From an uncultured Shimia sp. (GTDB lineage Bacteria > Pseudomonadota > Alphaproteobacteria > Rhodobacterales > Rhodobacteraceae), in contig NZ_CANMJE010000003.1 of the NCBI RefSeq assembly GCF_947498095.1, positions 372,001-436,000 on the forward strand: a stretch of 64,000 nucleotides of DNA, written 5' to 3'. Under the pieces are notes generated by a model, which had not been told where the DNA came from, did not search any database, and saw nothing but the letters and a program-made list of their open reading frames with translations. Made by a program: the position numbers and the translations under genes. Every line of letters starts with the position of its first letter. The stretch's first letter is position 1. Of the stretch, positions 45,080 to 54,605 are shown in pieces.

Positions 45080-45093
45080 TTAACAATAGTCAA
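45080..45093 (+). promoter_or_regulatory. FNR/NNR box of the nos operon
   Basis: TTAACAATAGTCAA is the inverted form of the TTGAC-N4-GTTAA box. It is centred 65 bases before nosC, which would put transcription start near 45128. Confidence 0.68.
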
Positions 45094-45151
45094 GTCGCCG
45101 CAACTAAGCCCGATTTAAACCCATTGGCATACTGCAACTTCGGAGTCGCGT

Positions 45152-45634
45152 ATGCCTGTCCATTGGACATCCCTTTTCCAAAGCAAGTGGAATGCGCCTT
45201 TGCGCAAACCACTGTTGCGTCGCTTTGCGGGGATTTTGGCCGTTCTGTCGCTGATGTTTCAAATGCTGGCCCCGTCCCTTGCCAGCGCATCACAAGGCGA
45301 TTGGATCGAGATCTGTTCGGAATACGGGACTGTTCTGAAACAGATAGACCTGTCCAATGGAGAGCGCCCCCCAGCCTCTGAGCATATCGATTGCGAAGAT
45401 TGTACGTTCTGCGCGTTTGCCGCGCCAATGAGCCCGCCCATCGGGCCGGAATTCGACCTACCTGATGCGTCTTTGGGTATGGCTGTCCGGTGGGCGGAGC
45501 TCATGTCTGATGGCGTCGAGCGCTATAAATGGCCCGAAAGCCGTGGCCCTCCAGCCGCGCCCCAAGATCACAATGCGATGCGCGAATGTCGCGCGTCCAC
45601 AGCGTTAACCAACTTTCAAGGAGGTGCGCTGTGA
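45152..45634 (+). CDS. nosC: NosC-like protein at head of nos operon
   Basis: This 160-residue protein has an N-terminal hydrophobic segment (about 25-47, signal or anchor). Its cysteine motif CEDCTFC (Cys81, 84, 87) resembles the CXXXCXXC motif reported for NosC of Paracoccus denitrificans, which is linked to copper-responsive control of nos expression. It sits in the same place, coupled to nosR by a 4-base overlap (GTGA). GGAG precedes the ATG. The name rests on position and the cysteine motif, as overall similarity could not be tested. Confidence 0.62.
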   Translation: MPVHWTSLFQSKWNAPLRKPLLRRFAGILAVLSLMFQMLAPSLASASQGDWIEICSEYGTVLKQIDLSNGERPPASEHIDCEDCTFCAFAAPMSPPIGPEFDLPDASLGMAVRWAELMSDGVERYKWPESRGPPAAPQDHNAMRECRASTALTNFQGGAL

Positions 45635-47814
45635 ACGCAAAGCGCGCAATCTTTTCATGGCTGAGTGCCGTGGTGTTTATTCTCTCCGCAATTACCGCGG
45701 TTGAAACACGTGCAGACAGTCTCGCCAGTTTCCTCACAGACCTGGAACCTTCTGAACTCGCGCCCGGTGCAGACGCGTTTGGTCCTGTGCGCGACGACGT
45801 TAAGGTCGCGCCGGTCCTAAAGGGTGGCGAGACCGTTGCCTGGGCTTTCCTGACTTCGGATTTTGTCGGCACGACCGGATATTCCGGCAAGCCGATCCAC
45901 GTTGTTGCTGCGATTGACAGCGACGCTGTCTTGACCGGTGTTCGTCTGGTCAAACACTCTGAGCCGATTGTTTTGATCGGTATTCCCAATTCCAAGATGG
46001 TCGCCCTGACCGAAAGCTATGCGGGGCTTGATCTCAAGATCGAAGCCGAGACAGGCGGCGAGGGCCATGACCTCGACATCATCTCGGGTGCCACGGTTAC
46101 GATCATGGTGATCGACGACAGTCTTGTGCGCGGTGGCATCAAAGTCGCGCGGGCGCTTGGACTTGGTGGTCTAGCACCTGTGCAGTTGGGTCCGAAACGC
46201 GAGTTGGACATGGCCCGCGACACCGTCGAAAGCTGGGAGAAATTGGCAGGTGACGGCTCAATTCGGCGCATGACGCTGGATGTTGGGCAGGTCAATCAGG
46301 CCTTTGCCGAAACCGGAGATGAACGCGCAATCGCGCGGCCCGAGCCGGGAGAGCCGGGAGATACCTTCATCGATATGCATATGGCCTTGGTGTCGGTGCC
46401 CTCTATTGGTCGCTCGCTTTTGGGGGATGCGGAATACAAGAACCTCGTGGAATGGCTGGAACCCGGCGAACACGCTATTCTGGTGCTGGGTCGTGGTGCC
46501 TATAGCTTCAAAGGCTCTGGCTATGTGCGGGGTGGCATTTTCGACCGCATCCAACTTATCCAAGGCGACAACTCGGTACGTTTCTTTGACAAGATGCAAC
46601 TGCGAGTCCGCGAAGTGGATGCCGCGGACAGCCCTGCGTTTGTAGAGCTGGACTTGTTCAAAATCCCCGTCGACAGCGAGTTTGATCCCGCCCAACCCTT
46701 CCGTCTGCAGCTTTTGGTGCAACGTGCGGTTGGCGCTCTGGATCGCGTGTTCCTGACATGGGACCTCGGCTACAAACTGCCCGAACACTACTTGTTGCCG
46801 CAACAGCCTGTGACAGTGCTGGATGATGCAACCGGTGAAGCGGCGGCCAAATCCGCCCTATGGAAGCGTATCTGGAAAGACAAAACCGTTGAGATCGGCG
46901 GCCTGGCGGCGATGCTTCTGGTGCTGACCGGCGTGTTCTTTTTTCAATTCCATGCCACTGCCAACCCTCGCACCTTCTTTTGGTTCCGAGTTGGGTTTCT
47001 ATCCGTGTCGCTGGTCTTTCTTGGCTGGCACACCAACGCGCAGCTTTCCGTTGTGAACCTGATGGCGTTGGCTGGCTCTTTGCGGTCAGGGTTTAGCTGG
47101 GATGCCTTCCTGATGGATCCCTTGGTATTTATCCAATGGTTTGCCATCGCGGCAGCGCTTTTGTTCTGGGGCCGTGGCGCCTATTGCGGTTGGCTCTGTC
47201 CCTTTGGGGCATTGCAGGAATTGCTGAACAAGGCCGCCAAAGCCCTGAAGGTACCGCAGTGGACCTTGCCTTGGGGTCTGCATGAACGCCTCTGGCCACT
47301 GAAATACATGATCTTTCTTGGGCTCTTTGGCCTGTCGATGGTGTCGATCCCGATGGCGGAAACCTATGCCGAGATCGAACCCTTCAAAACCGCGATCATC
47401 CTCAAGTTCGTGCGCGAATGGCCCTTTGTGGTCTTTGCTCTGATCCTGTTGCTGGCCGGTCTCTTTATCGAGCGCTTTTACTGCCGCTATCTGTGCCCAT
47501 TGGGCGCAGCACTGGCGATCCCGGCACGTATCCGCATGTTCGACTGGCTGCGTCGCTATAAGGAATGCGGCAGCCCCTGTCAGACCTGCGCAAACGAATG
47601 CCCCGTTCAGGCGATCCACCCCACAGGTGAGATTAATCCAAACGAATGCGTGAACTGTCTGCACTGTCAGGTTCTCTACCAGTCAGACACCAAATGTCCG
47701 GTCATCATCCGCCAGCTTAAGCGGCGGGAAAAAACCGGCTCGGCGGACATCAAAATACCGTCCAAAGCTCCGCCGAAAAACCACCCGAACTCTAAAACTT
47801 CAACGGCTTCTTAA
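45631..47814 (+). CDS. nosR: NosR, membrane iron-sulfur flavoprotein
   Basis: This 727-residue protein supports electron supply to, and expression of, NosZ. A periplasmic FMN-binding domain carries the flavinylation motif DIISGATVT (Thr155). It is followed by about six membrane helices with CGWLCPFGALQE and CRYLCPLGAALA. A C-terminal ferredoxin domain follows (CGSPCQTCANECP; CVNCLHCQ). The start is GTG 45631 with AAGGAGGT 5 bases upstream. The frame is open back to 45529 within nosC. Confidence 0.94.
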   Translation: MNAKRAIFSWLSAVVFILSAITAVETRADSLASFLTDLEPSELAPGADAFGPVRDDVKVAPVLKGGETVAWAFLTSDFVGTTGYSGKPIHVVAAIDSDAVLTGVRLVKHSEPIVLIGIPNSKMVALTESYAGLDLKIEAETGGEGHDLDIISGATVTIMVIDDSLVRGGIKVARALGLGGLAPVQLGPKRELDMARDTVESWEKLAGDGSIRRMTLDVGQVNQAFAETGDERAIARPEPGEPGDTFIDMHMALVSVPSIGRSLLGDAEYKNLVEWLEPGEHAILVLGRGAYSFKGSGYVRGGIFDRIQLIQGDNSVRFFDKMQLRVREVDAADSPAFVELDLFKIPVDSEFDPAQPFRLQLLVQRAVGALDRVFLTWDLGYKLPEHYLLPQQPVTVLDDATGEAAAKSALWKRIWKDKTVEIGGLAAMLLVLTGVFFFQFHATANPRTFFWFRVGFLSVSLVFLGWHTNAQLSVVNLMALAGSLRSGFSWDAFLMDPLVFIQWFAIAAALLFWGRGAYCGWLCPFGALQELLNKAAKALKVPQWTLPWGLHERLWPLKYMIFLGLFGLSMVSIPMAETYAEIEPFKTAIILKFVREWPFVVFALILLLAGLFIERFYCRYLCPLGAALAIPARIRMFDWLRRYKECGSPCQTCANECPVQAIHPTGEINPNECVNCLHCQVLYQSDTKCPVIIRQLKRREKTGSADIKIPSKAPPKNHPNSKTSTAS

Positions 47815-47826
47815 AAGGAGGAAACC

Positions 47827-49734
47827 ATGACAGAAGAAATCAAAAAGGGCCTGTCCATGACACGCAGAGGCGTGTTGGGCACGGCAGCGACCGGGGCCGT
47901 AGCGGCCACGGCCGGTGTTGGCTCGACCATGTTGGGTGCAAGCCCCGCGAAAGCATCAGGCGACTATGCCCTCGAACCAGGTGAACTGGACGAGTATTAT
48001 GGCTTCTGGTCTTCTGGCCAGGCTGGCGAAATGCGTGTTCTGGGCGTTCCGTCCATGCGCGAACTCATGCGTGTGCCGGTGTTTAACCGCTGCTCGGCAA
48101 CGGGTTGGGGTCAAACCAACGAGTCCAAGAAAATCATGACCGAAAACCTGCTGCCTGAAACCAAGGCTATGCTGGCAGCAAACGGTAAGGACAACTACGA
48201 CAACGGTGACCTTCACCACCCCCACATGTCCTTTACCGACGGGACCTATGACGGTCGCTTCCTGTTCATGAATGACAAAGCCAACACTCGGGTTGCCCGT
48301 GTGCGCTGCGACATCATGAAATGCGACCAGATGATCGAAATCCCCAACGCACATGACATCCACGGCCTGCGTCCGCAGAAGTTCCCGCGTACCGGGTATG
48401 TCTTTGCCAACGGTGAGCACGAAGCACCTTTGGTCAACGACGGTAAGATCCTCGACGATCCTTCCCAATACGTGAACATCTTTACCGCCATTGATGGCGA
48501 CGAGATGAAAGTGGCTTGGCAGGTGATGGTCTCGGGCAACCTTGATAACACCGACTGTGACTATCAGGGCAAATATGCCTTCTCGACCTCGTACAACTCG
48601 GAAATGGGTATGAACCTGGCCGAAATGACCGAAGCCGAGATGGACCACGTTGTTGTGTTCAACCTGAAAGAAATCGAAGCGGGTATCGCGGCTGGTGACT
48701 ATCAGGAACTGAATGGTGTCAAAGTGATTGATGGCCGTAAAGGTCAGAACAAAAACTACACCCGCTACATCCCGATCCCGAACTCGCCACACGGCGTGAA
48801 CGCGGCTCCGGATAAGAAACACATCATGATCGCCGGTAAACTGTCGCCGACCGTGTCTGTGATTTCTGTGGAAAAAGTCGACGCACTGTTCTCTGACAAC
48901 GCCGACGAGCGCTCGGCCATCGTGGCAGAGCCTCAGCTGGGTCTTGGCCCACTCCACACCGCGTTTGACAACAAAGGCAACGCCTACACCACGCTGTTCC
49001 TCGACAGTCAGGTGGTGAAGTGGGACATCGCAAAAGCCATTGAGGCTTATGCAGGCGCAGACGTTGATCCAATCCTCGACAAAGTGGACGTGCAGTATCA
49101 GCCGGGTCACAACTCGACTTCGATGGGTGAAACGGCGGAAGCCGACGGCAAGTGGCTGATTTCGATGAACAAGTTCTCGAAAGACCGCTTCCTGAACGTG
49201 GGTCCGCTTAAGCCGGAAAACGAGCAGTTGATCGATATTTCGGGCGACAAGATGAAGGTGGTCCACGATGGTCCAACCTTTGCCGAGCCGCACGACTCGA
49301 TCATCGTTCACCGCTCGAAAGTGAACCCTTCGGAAACCTATGATCGTAACGACCCAATCTGGGCCGATGCACGGGCACAGGCCGAAGCAGATGGCGTGGA
49401 CATCGATGACTATCAGGACACTGTCATTCGTGACGGCAACAAAGTCCGCGTCTGGATGTCGAGCCAAGCTCCCAGCTTCTCGCTGGAGCAGTTCACTGTC
49501 AAACAGGGTGATGAGGTGACCGTCTATGTCACCAACCTTGATGACATTGATGACCTGACACACGGCTTCTGCATGGCGAACTATGGCGTCGCGATGGAAA
49601 TTGGGCCGCAGGCGACCGCTTCGGTCACCTTCGTTGCCGAACGTCCGGGTGTACACTGGTTCTATTGCCAGTGGTTCTGCCACGCACTGCACATGGAAAT
49701 GCGCGGTCGTATGCTCGTTGAGCCTCGTGCGTAA
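47827..49734 (+). CDS. nosZ: Nitrous oxide reductase NosZ (Tat-exported)
   Basis: This 635-residue multicopper enzyme reduces N2O to N2 in the periplasm. The Tat signal TRRGVLG near residue 12 marks it as the clade I type. CuZ histidines are visible in [11 protein letters not shown] (His130, 131, 133). The C-terminal CuA site reads Cys614-x3-Cys618-x3-His622-x2-Met625. AAAGGAGG precedes the ATG. Confidence 0.97.
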   Translation: MTEEIKKGLSMTRRGVLGTAATGAVAATAGVGSTMLGASPAKASGDYALEPGELDEYYGFWSSGQAGEMRVLGVPSMRELMRVPVFNRCSATGWGQTNESKKIMTENLLPETKAMLAANGKDNYDNGDLHHPHMSFTDGTYDGRFLFMNDKANTRVARVRCDIMKCDQMIEIPNAHDIHGLRPQKFPRTGYVFANGEHEAPLVNDGKILDDPSQYVNIFTAIDGDEMKVAWQVMVSGNLDNTDCDYQGKYAFSTSYNSEMGMNLAEMTEAEMDHVVVFNLKEIEAGIAAGDYQELNGVKVIDGRKGQNKNYTRYIPIPNSPHGVNAAPDKKHIMIAGKLSPTVSVISVEKVDALFSDNADERSAIVAEPQLGLGPLHTAFDNKGNAYTTLFLDSQVVKWDIAKAIEAYAGADVDPILDKVDVQYQPGHNSTSMGETAEADGKWLISMNKFSKDRFLNVGPLKPENEQLIDISGDKMKVVHDGPTFAEPHDSIIVHRSKVNPSETYDRNDPIWADARAQAEADGVDIDDYQDTVIRDGNKVRVWMSSQAPSFSLEQFTVKQGDEVTVYVTNLDDIDDLTHGFCMANYGVAMEIGPQATASVTFVAERPGVHWFYCQWFCHALHMEMRGRMLVEPRA

Positions 49735-49747
49735 CTAAGGAAGTCTC

Positions 49748-51004
49748 ATGAAACGGTTCCTGTCCCTACTGCTAATCCTCTCTGCCGCCTCTCTCCATGC
49801 GGAAGAATGGGATGTGCCTGTGCGGGCAGGGGCCATTTCTGAAACACTGGCCCAGACGGCGGATGGCGACATCCTTCGGCTGGGTGCCGGCATCTACACA
49901 GAAAACGTGGTGCTGGACCGTCCCGTAACCCTTGATGGCCAGGGACATGCCACGATTGACGCCCAGGGTTTTGGCAGCGTTATCACCGTCACCAGCGACG
50001 GCGTGACCGTAAAGGGCGTGACCACCATCGGGTCGGGGTCGTCCCATGACACGATCGACAGTGGCATCAAACTAACCAAGACGGCCTATGCGCCGCAAAT
50101 TCTGAACAATGTGGTTCTGGGCAACCTCTACGGGATTGATATCCACGGCGCCAAAGATGCGCTGGTGGCAGACAACCGTATCGAAGGTCGGCTCGATCAC
50201 CGCATGAACGATCGTGGCAATGGCGTTTACATCTGGAACGCCCCCGGCGCTATCGTTGATGGCAATGACATTCGCTATGGTCGAGATGGCATTTTCGTCA
50301 ACTCCAGTCGCGATAACGTATTTAAAAACAACGTTTTCCGGGAATTGCGCTTTGCCGTGCATTTCATGTACGCCAATGGTAGCACGGTCTCGGGAAATCT
50401 GTCGGTAGGCAACGATCTTGGCTATGCGATCATGTTCACGAAGAATGTGGAAGTGATCGGCAACGTCTCGATTGATGACCGCGAACATGGCATCGCGTTC
50501 AACTACACCAACAGCTCTGACATCCGTGACAACTATGTACGCGGCGCGAAAGAGAAATGCGCCTTTCTCTACAACAGTCACAAGAACGATTTCTCCGGCA
50601 ACTGGTTTGAGGGCTGCTCAATCGGTATCCACTTTACCGGCTCGGACAAGAACCGCATCGTCGGCAACAGCTTTATTGCCAATCGCACTCAGGTCAAACT
50701 CGTCACCACCAAATGGTACGAATGGTCCGAAGACGGCGCCGGTAATTATTACAGCGACAATGCTGCTTACGATGTGAACGGTGACGGCATCGCCGATGCC
50801 CCATACCGCCCCAATGACAGCATGGATCACGTGCTGTGGACTCAGCCCGCCGCCAAACTGTTGCTCGGATCACCCGCCGTGCAACTGGTGCGCTGGTCTC
50901 AATCTGCCTTTCCGGCGCTTCTGCCCGGAGGTGTGATCGACTCTCACCCCCTAATGAAACCCGTCAAACCTGACGTGAATGGAAAACTTCCTCATGACGG
51001 ATAA
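49748..51004 (+). CDS. nosD: NosD, periplasmic copper-site maturation protein
   Basis: This 418-residue protein has a Sec signal (LLLILSAASLHA) and parallel beta-helix repeats (GNGVYIWNAPGAIVDGNDI; GRDGIFVNSSRDN). NosD acts with NosFY in assembling the CuZ centre of NosZ. AAGGAAG precedes the ATG. nosF overlaps its end by 11 bases. Confidence 0.94.
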   Translation: MKRFLSLLLILSAASLHAEEWDVPVRAGAISETLAQTADGDILRLGAGIYTENVVLDRPVTLDGQGHATIDAQGFGSVITVTSDGVTVKGVTTIGSGSSHDTIDSGIKLTKTAYAPQILNNVVLGNLYGIDIHGAKDALVADNRIEGRLDHRMNDRGNGVYIWNAPGAIVDGNDIRYGRDGIFVNSSRDNVFKNNVFRELRFAVHFMYANGSTVSGNLSVGNDLGYAIMFTKNVEVIGNVSIDDREHGIAFNYTNSSDIRDNYVRGAKEKCAFLYNSHKNDFSGNWFEGCSIGIHFTGSDKNRIVGNSFIANRTQVKLVTTKWYEWSEDGAGNYYSDNAAYDVNGDGIADAPYRPNDSMDHVLWTQPAAKLLLGSPAVQLVRWSQSAFPALLPGGVIDSHPLMKPVKPDVNGKLPHDG

Positions 51005-51887
51005 CATCCTCAACATTGAAGGCCTGTGTAAGGATCGCGGTAAAACGCGCGTTCTGCATGACGTCTCGCTGACCGTTTCCCCGGGCGAGCGCGTGGCACT
51101 TCTGGGCCACAACGGCGCGGGGAAATCCACACTTATCAAAATCGTTCTGGGACTGACACCCGGCAACGGCGGCACGATCTCGGTCGCGGGCCATAAGCCC
51201 GGCTCTGGTGCGGCGCGTTCGGCCACGGCGTTTCTGCCCGAAGCGGTCAGTTTTCACCCGGCTTTGACAGGGCGCGAACAGATGAAACTGTTTGCCAGCC
51301 TTTCCGGCGAAAAGGCGGACATTCCCGGTCTCTTGGACCGTGTTGGTCTGGGCGATGCCCTTGATCGCCGGATCGGCACATATTCCAAAGGGATGCGCCA
51401 GCGCCTCGGCCTGGCACAGGTGTTGCTGGGCAAGCCGCAAGTTGCGCTGCTCGACGAGCCCACCAGTGGTCTTGACCCCATCTCGCGGCAGGACCTCTAT
51501 GCCATCATCGATGAATTGGCCGACGGCGGTTGCGCTGTCCTGATTGCCAGTCACGCCCTGACCGAGGTTGAGGCCCGCACCGACCGCATCGCCATCATGC
51601 GCAAGGGCCACCTCGTCGCGAATGACACGCTCGAGGGACTTAGCGCTAAGGCGGGCCTCAAGACTCGCCTGCGCGTGCGAGCCACTCAGAATGCTGACGA
51701 GATCGCTAGCCAGATCGGCGGCACCCGGATCAACGGCGCCTCGGTCGAGATCCTCTGTGGTCCCGACGAAAAGATGGCCGAGTTGCGCCGCATCACTGCG
51801 CTGGGCGAGGCCGTGGCTGATCTTGAGATCACACCACCGCGTCTGGATGATCTCTATCGCCACTACGCAAAGGAGGGCGTCCAATGA
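50994..51887 (+). CDS. nosF: NosF, ABC transporter ATPase
   Basis: This 297-residue ABC ATPase has Walker A GHNGAGKST, signature YSKGMRQRLG and Walker B ALLDEPTSGLD. It pairs with the membrane protein NosY for CuZ assembly. I chose ATG 50994 (GGAA upstream) over ATG 50979. Confidence 0.93.
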   Translation: MTDNILNIEGLCKDRGKTRVLHDVSLTVSPGERVALLGHNGAGKSTLIKIVLGLTPGNGGTISVAGHKPGSGAARSATAFLPEAVSFHPALTGREQMKLFASLSGEKADIPGLLDRVGLGDALDRRIGTYSKGMRQRLGLAQVLLGKPQVALLDEPTSGLDPISRQDLYAIIDELADGGCAVLIASHALTEVEARTDRIAIMRKGHLVANDTLEGLSAKAGLKTRLRVRATQNADEIASQIGGTRINGASVEILCGPDEKMAELRRITALGEAVADLEITPPRLDDLYRHYAKEGVQ

Positions 51888-52705
51888 CCCGTTTCTTTGC
51901 CGTCGCTCGCGCCGAAATGCGCATTCTCCAGCGCAATCGCTGGCTATTAATGGCAACGTTGATCATGGTGCTCTTTGCGCTGGCTCTGACCTTTGCAGGC
52001 AGCGCGCCCACGGGATCTCTGGGCGTTGACATGCTGACTGTCTCGGTCGCCTCAATGACCACGTTGTCGGTTTACCTCGCACCGCTGTTGGCTCTGATGA
52101 TCTCGTTTGATGCCGTGGCCGGTGAGACCGACCGGGGCAGTCTGGGCCTTCTCCTGTCCTATCCGGCAGGACGGGGTGAAATCCTGCTGGGCAAATTCGC
52201 CGCCCACCTCGCGGCACTGGCTTTTGCCATGTTGATCGGGTTCGGCTGTGCCGGAGCCGTGGCCGCATGGTCCGGCGGCGCTGGCCCTGACAGCCTGATC
52301 GCGCTGGCCCGCCTGATTGCGACATCGATCCTCTTGGGGGCCGTGTTCCTGACATTTGGCTACCTCGTGTCTTCTTTGGCACGCTCTACCACGGCCGCCG
52401 CAGGGATGAGCGCTGGTCTCTGGTTGATTTTTGTTGTGCTCTACGATCTCGGCCTTCTAGGGGCCGTCGTCGTGGACGCCGGTGGCAGCTTTACCCGCCA
52501 CGTCTTTCCTTGGGTCATGGTGGCCAATCCGGCCGACGCCTTTCGTCTCTGGAACATCGCTGCTTCTGACAGCGTCGCCCTTAGCAGTGGCATGACCGGC
52601 GCGGCGCAGGCCCTGCCGATTTGGGCCGCGCCCCTGTCGCTGTTGATCTGGCCATTGATCGGCTTTGCTGCAGCACGAGGCGCCTTTCGGAGGGTAGAAC
52701 CATGA
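51884..52705 (+). CDS. nosY: NosY, ABC-2 type membrane protein
   Basis: This 273-residue permease has six membrane helices and is the partner of NosF. A typical block reads DRGSLGLLLSYPAGRGEILLG. Both ends overlap their neighbours by 4 bases. Confidence 0.93.
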   Translation: MTRFFAVARAEMRILQRNRWLLMATLIMVLFALALTFAGSAPTGSLGVDMLTVSVASMTTLSVYLAPLLALMISFDAVAGETDRGSLGLLLSYPAGRGEILLGKFAAHLAALAFAMLIGFGCAGAVAAWSGGAGPDSLIALARLIATSILLGAVFLTFGYLVSSLARSTTAAAGMSAGLWLIFVVLYDLGLLGAVVVDAGGSFTRHVFPWVMVANPADAFRLWNIAASDSVALSSGMTGAAQALPIWAAPLSLLIWPLIGFAAARGAFRRVEP

Positions 52706-53223
52706 GGCCGTTTTTGATCCTCGCCCTCGCGTTTGGGCTCATCGCCTGCAAAGAAGACACTGCCAAGGCTCCGCCACCACCCGTTGATCTGACCGAAGAG
52801 GCGCTGAGCTATTTCTGCCAGATGAACATTGCCGATCACGGCGGCCCCAAAGGGCAAATTCACCTTGAAGGGCTGCCAGCACCTATCTTTTTTGCGCAGG
52901 TGCGCGACATGGTGGCCTACCTCAAAAGCCCCGAGCGTGATGCCGAAGTTGTGGCGATTTATGTCAGCGACATGGGTCAGGCGACCACGTGGGAAATGCC
53001 CGGTCAGTCCAATTGGATCGACGCCAATGACGCCGCCTTTGTGGTTGGGGCTCCCGTGGCCGGGGGTATGGGCGCGCCAGAGATCGTGCCTTTCGCTCAA
53101 ACAGCTGATGCAGAAATCTTCATAGCGCAATACGGCGGCACATCCATGCCGCTGACGGACATTCCTGACGATGCTGCCATTGGTGCAGTCGACCTTGATT
53201 TGAAACTGGAGACACCTTCATGA
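52702..53223 (+). CDS. nosL: NosL, copper-binding lipoprotein
   Basis: This 173-residue outer-membrane or periplasmic lipoprotein has the lipobox LIAC at residues 13-16. The Cu(I) motif reads FCQMNIADHGGPKGQI, with the Cys-Met pair of the family. NosL delivers copper to apo-NosZ. AGGGTAGAACC precedes the ATG. Confidence 0.93.
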   Translation: MRPFLILALAFGLIACKEDTAKAPPPPVDLTEEALSYFCQMNIADHGGPKGQIHLEGLPAPIFFAQVRDMVAYLKSPERDAEVVAIYVSDMGQATTWEMPGQSNWIDANDAAFVVGAPVAGGMGAPEIVPFAQTADAEIFIAQYGGTSMPLTDIPDDAAIGAVDLDLKLETPS

Positions 53224-54113
53224 CCGTATTGACGCGTCGCCGTTTTCTAAGCATCACCGCTGCCTCTGCGGCGTTGCCTGCGATGGCCGCCACGCCGCTG
53301 ACCGCGACATGGCGCGGGAATGCGATGGGCGCAAAAGTCTCAATGAAACTTGCTGGTCTCTCACAAGAGGCTGCCGCGCCGATTTTTCACGCGGTCGAGG
53401 CCGAATTGTCCCGCCTCGAAGGGATCTTTTCGCTCTACAGAACCGAGTCTCAGCTCAGCCAATTGAACCGCGAAGGCATTTTGCACGTTCCGGCACCCGA
53501 ATTGTTGCAAGTTCTCAGCCTGAGCGACCGTCTGAACACAGCGAGCAACGGCGCCTTTGATCCAACCATCCAAACCCTTTGGATGGCAACAGCGCGCGGG
53601 GAAACAGGCAAAGACCTCGACGCCGCACGCAAGCTTGTCGGTTGGCAAGAGGTGCAGTTCGACACCTCTGCAGCCCGACTGTCCAAACCCGGCCAGGCTT
53701 TGACCCTGAACGGCATCGCGCAAGGCTACATCACGGACCGCATTGCTGCGCTGCTCAAGCGCCACCAATTGCAGAACGTGCTGCTGGATATGGGCGAAGT
53801 TGCTGCTTTGGGCCAATCGAACACCGGCGTTTGGTCGGTTGGTATCGCAGCACCCGACGGCGCGATCGTCAAGCGTCTGCAGATGCAGGATCGCGCGTTG
53901 GCGACCTCGGCGCCTATGGGCACACCACTTGGGTCCGCAGGCCATATCCTTAGCCCACAAGGGCAGGGAACACAGCGGGCGCTGGTGTCGGTGTCTGCCG
54001 ATCAGGCGGCTGTTGCCGATGGTCTGTCCACAACGCTGTGCCTGCTGGATGAAGAAGCTGGAGCAAGCCTTGTCGCCAGCTTCCCAAATGCCAAAGTCGA
54101 GGTGTCCGTGTAA
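53220..54113 (+). CDS. nosX: NosX, ApbE-type FMN transferase (Tat-exported)
   Basis: This 297-residue flavin transferase of the ApbE family covalently attaches FMN to the SGAT motif of NosR. A Tat-like signal (TRRRFLSITAASAALPA) sends it to the periplasm. GNTG-type motifs seen are ARKLVGW, LNGIAQGYITDRI and LLDMGEVAALG. Last gene of nosCRZDFYLX. Confidence 0.92.
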   Translation: MTVLTRRRFLSITAASAALPAMAATPLTATWRGNAMGAKVSMKLAGLSQEAAAPIFHAVEAELSRLEGIFSLYRTESQLSQLNREGILHVPAPELLQVLSLSDRLNTASNGAFDPTIQTLWMATARGETGKDLDAARKLVGWQEVQFDTSAARLSKPGQALTLNGIAQGYITDRIAALLKRHQLQNVLLDMGEVAALGQSNTGVWSVGIAAPDGAIVKRLQMQDRALATSAPMGTPLGSAGHILSPQGQGTQRALVSVSADQAAVADGLSTTLCLLDEEAGASLVASFPNAKVEVSV

Positions 54114-54170
54114 GTCTGAACGGCTTGGACAAGGGTTGCGTATGCGTGCCAATCGCGGCACGTTCAAGCG

Positions 54171-54542
54171 ATGAGCACACCCGCCAATAATCCGCGCTTT
54201 CGTCTGCGCCTTGTGTTCGGACCCGAAGACTGGATGGGTCCGGGCAAGGCCGAACTATTGGAACATATCGAAGAGACAGGCTCAATTTCGGCGGCGGGTC
54301 GGGCCATGGGCATGAGCTATAAACGCGCGTGGCAGTTGGTCGATACGATGAATGCCATGTTCCGCGCACCCTTGGTGCAAAGCTCGCGCGGCGGCGCCAG
54401 CGGAGGCGGAGCCGTATTGACCGAAGATGGCCATGCGGTACTGGCGGAGTATCGCGCGCTTGAGGAAAAAGCCCAAGAGGCCGGGGCTGACAACATTGCA
54501 AGGTTGCAATCGATGCTGGTCGATATTCCTGGCGGGAAATAA
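54171..54542 (+). CDS. modE: ModE-type molybdate-responsive regulator (HTH only)
   Basis: This 123-residue protein matches only the N-terminal winged-helix domain of ModE (GSISAAGRAMGMSYKRAWQL). The molybdate-binding TOBE domains of E. coli ModE are absent, as in several alphaproteobacteria. A ModE-like operator follows immediately, before modA. The ribosome site is weak. Confidence 0.85.
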   Translation: MSTPANNPRFRLRLVFGPEDWMGPGKAELLEHIEETGSISAAGRAMGMSYKRAWQLVDTMNAMFRAPLVQSSRGGASGGGAVLTEDGHAVLAEYRALEEKAQEAGADNIARLQSMLVDIPGGK

Positions 54543-54566
54543 CGGTTGTCAGGACCCGCGGAACTT

Positions 54567-54590
54567 CGTTATATCCAACAGGGAATAACG
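54567..54590 (+). promoter_or_regulatory. ModE-like operator before modA
   Basis: CGTTATAT and ATAACG form an inverted repeat, CGTTAT-N12-ATAACG, similar to known ModE boxes. It lies 15 bases before the modA ATG, a position suited to repression by molybdate-loaded ModE. Confidence 0.7.
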
Positions 54591-54605
54591 ATTGGAGCAC
54601 AGGAC

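Noticed and set aside
47956-49692. 578-residue open frame opposite nosZ
   Set aside because: Antisense of nosZ, which has all CuA and CuZ motifs. The frame is open because of codon bias.
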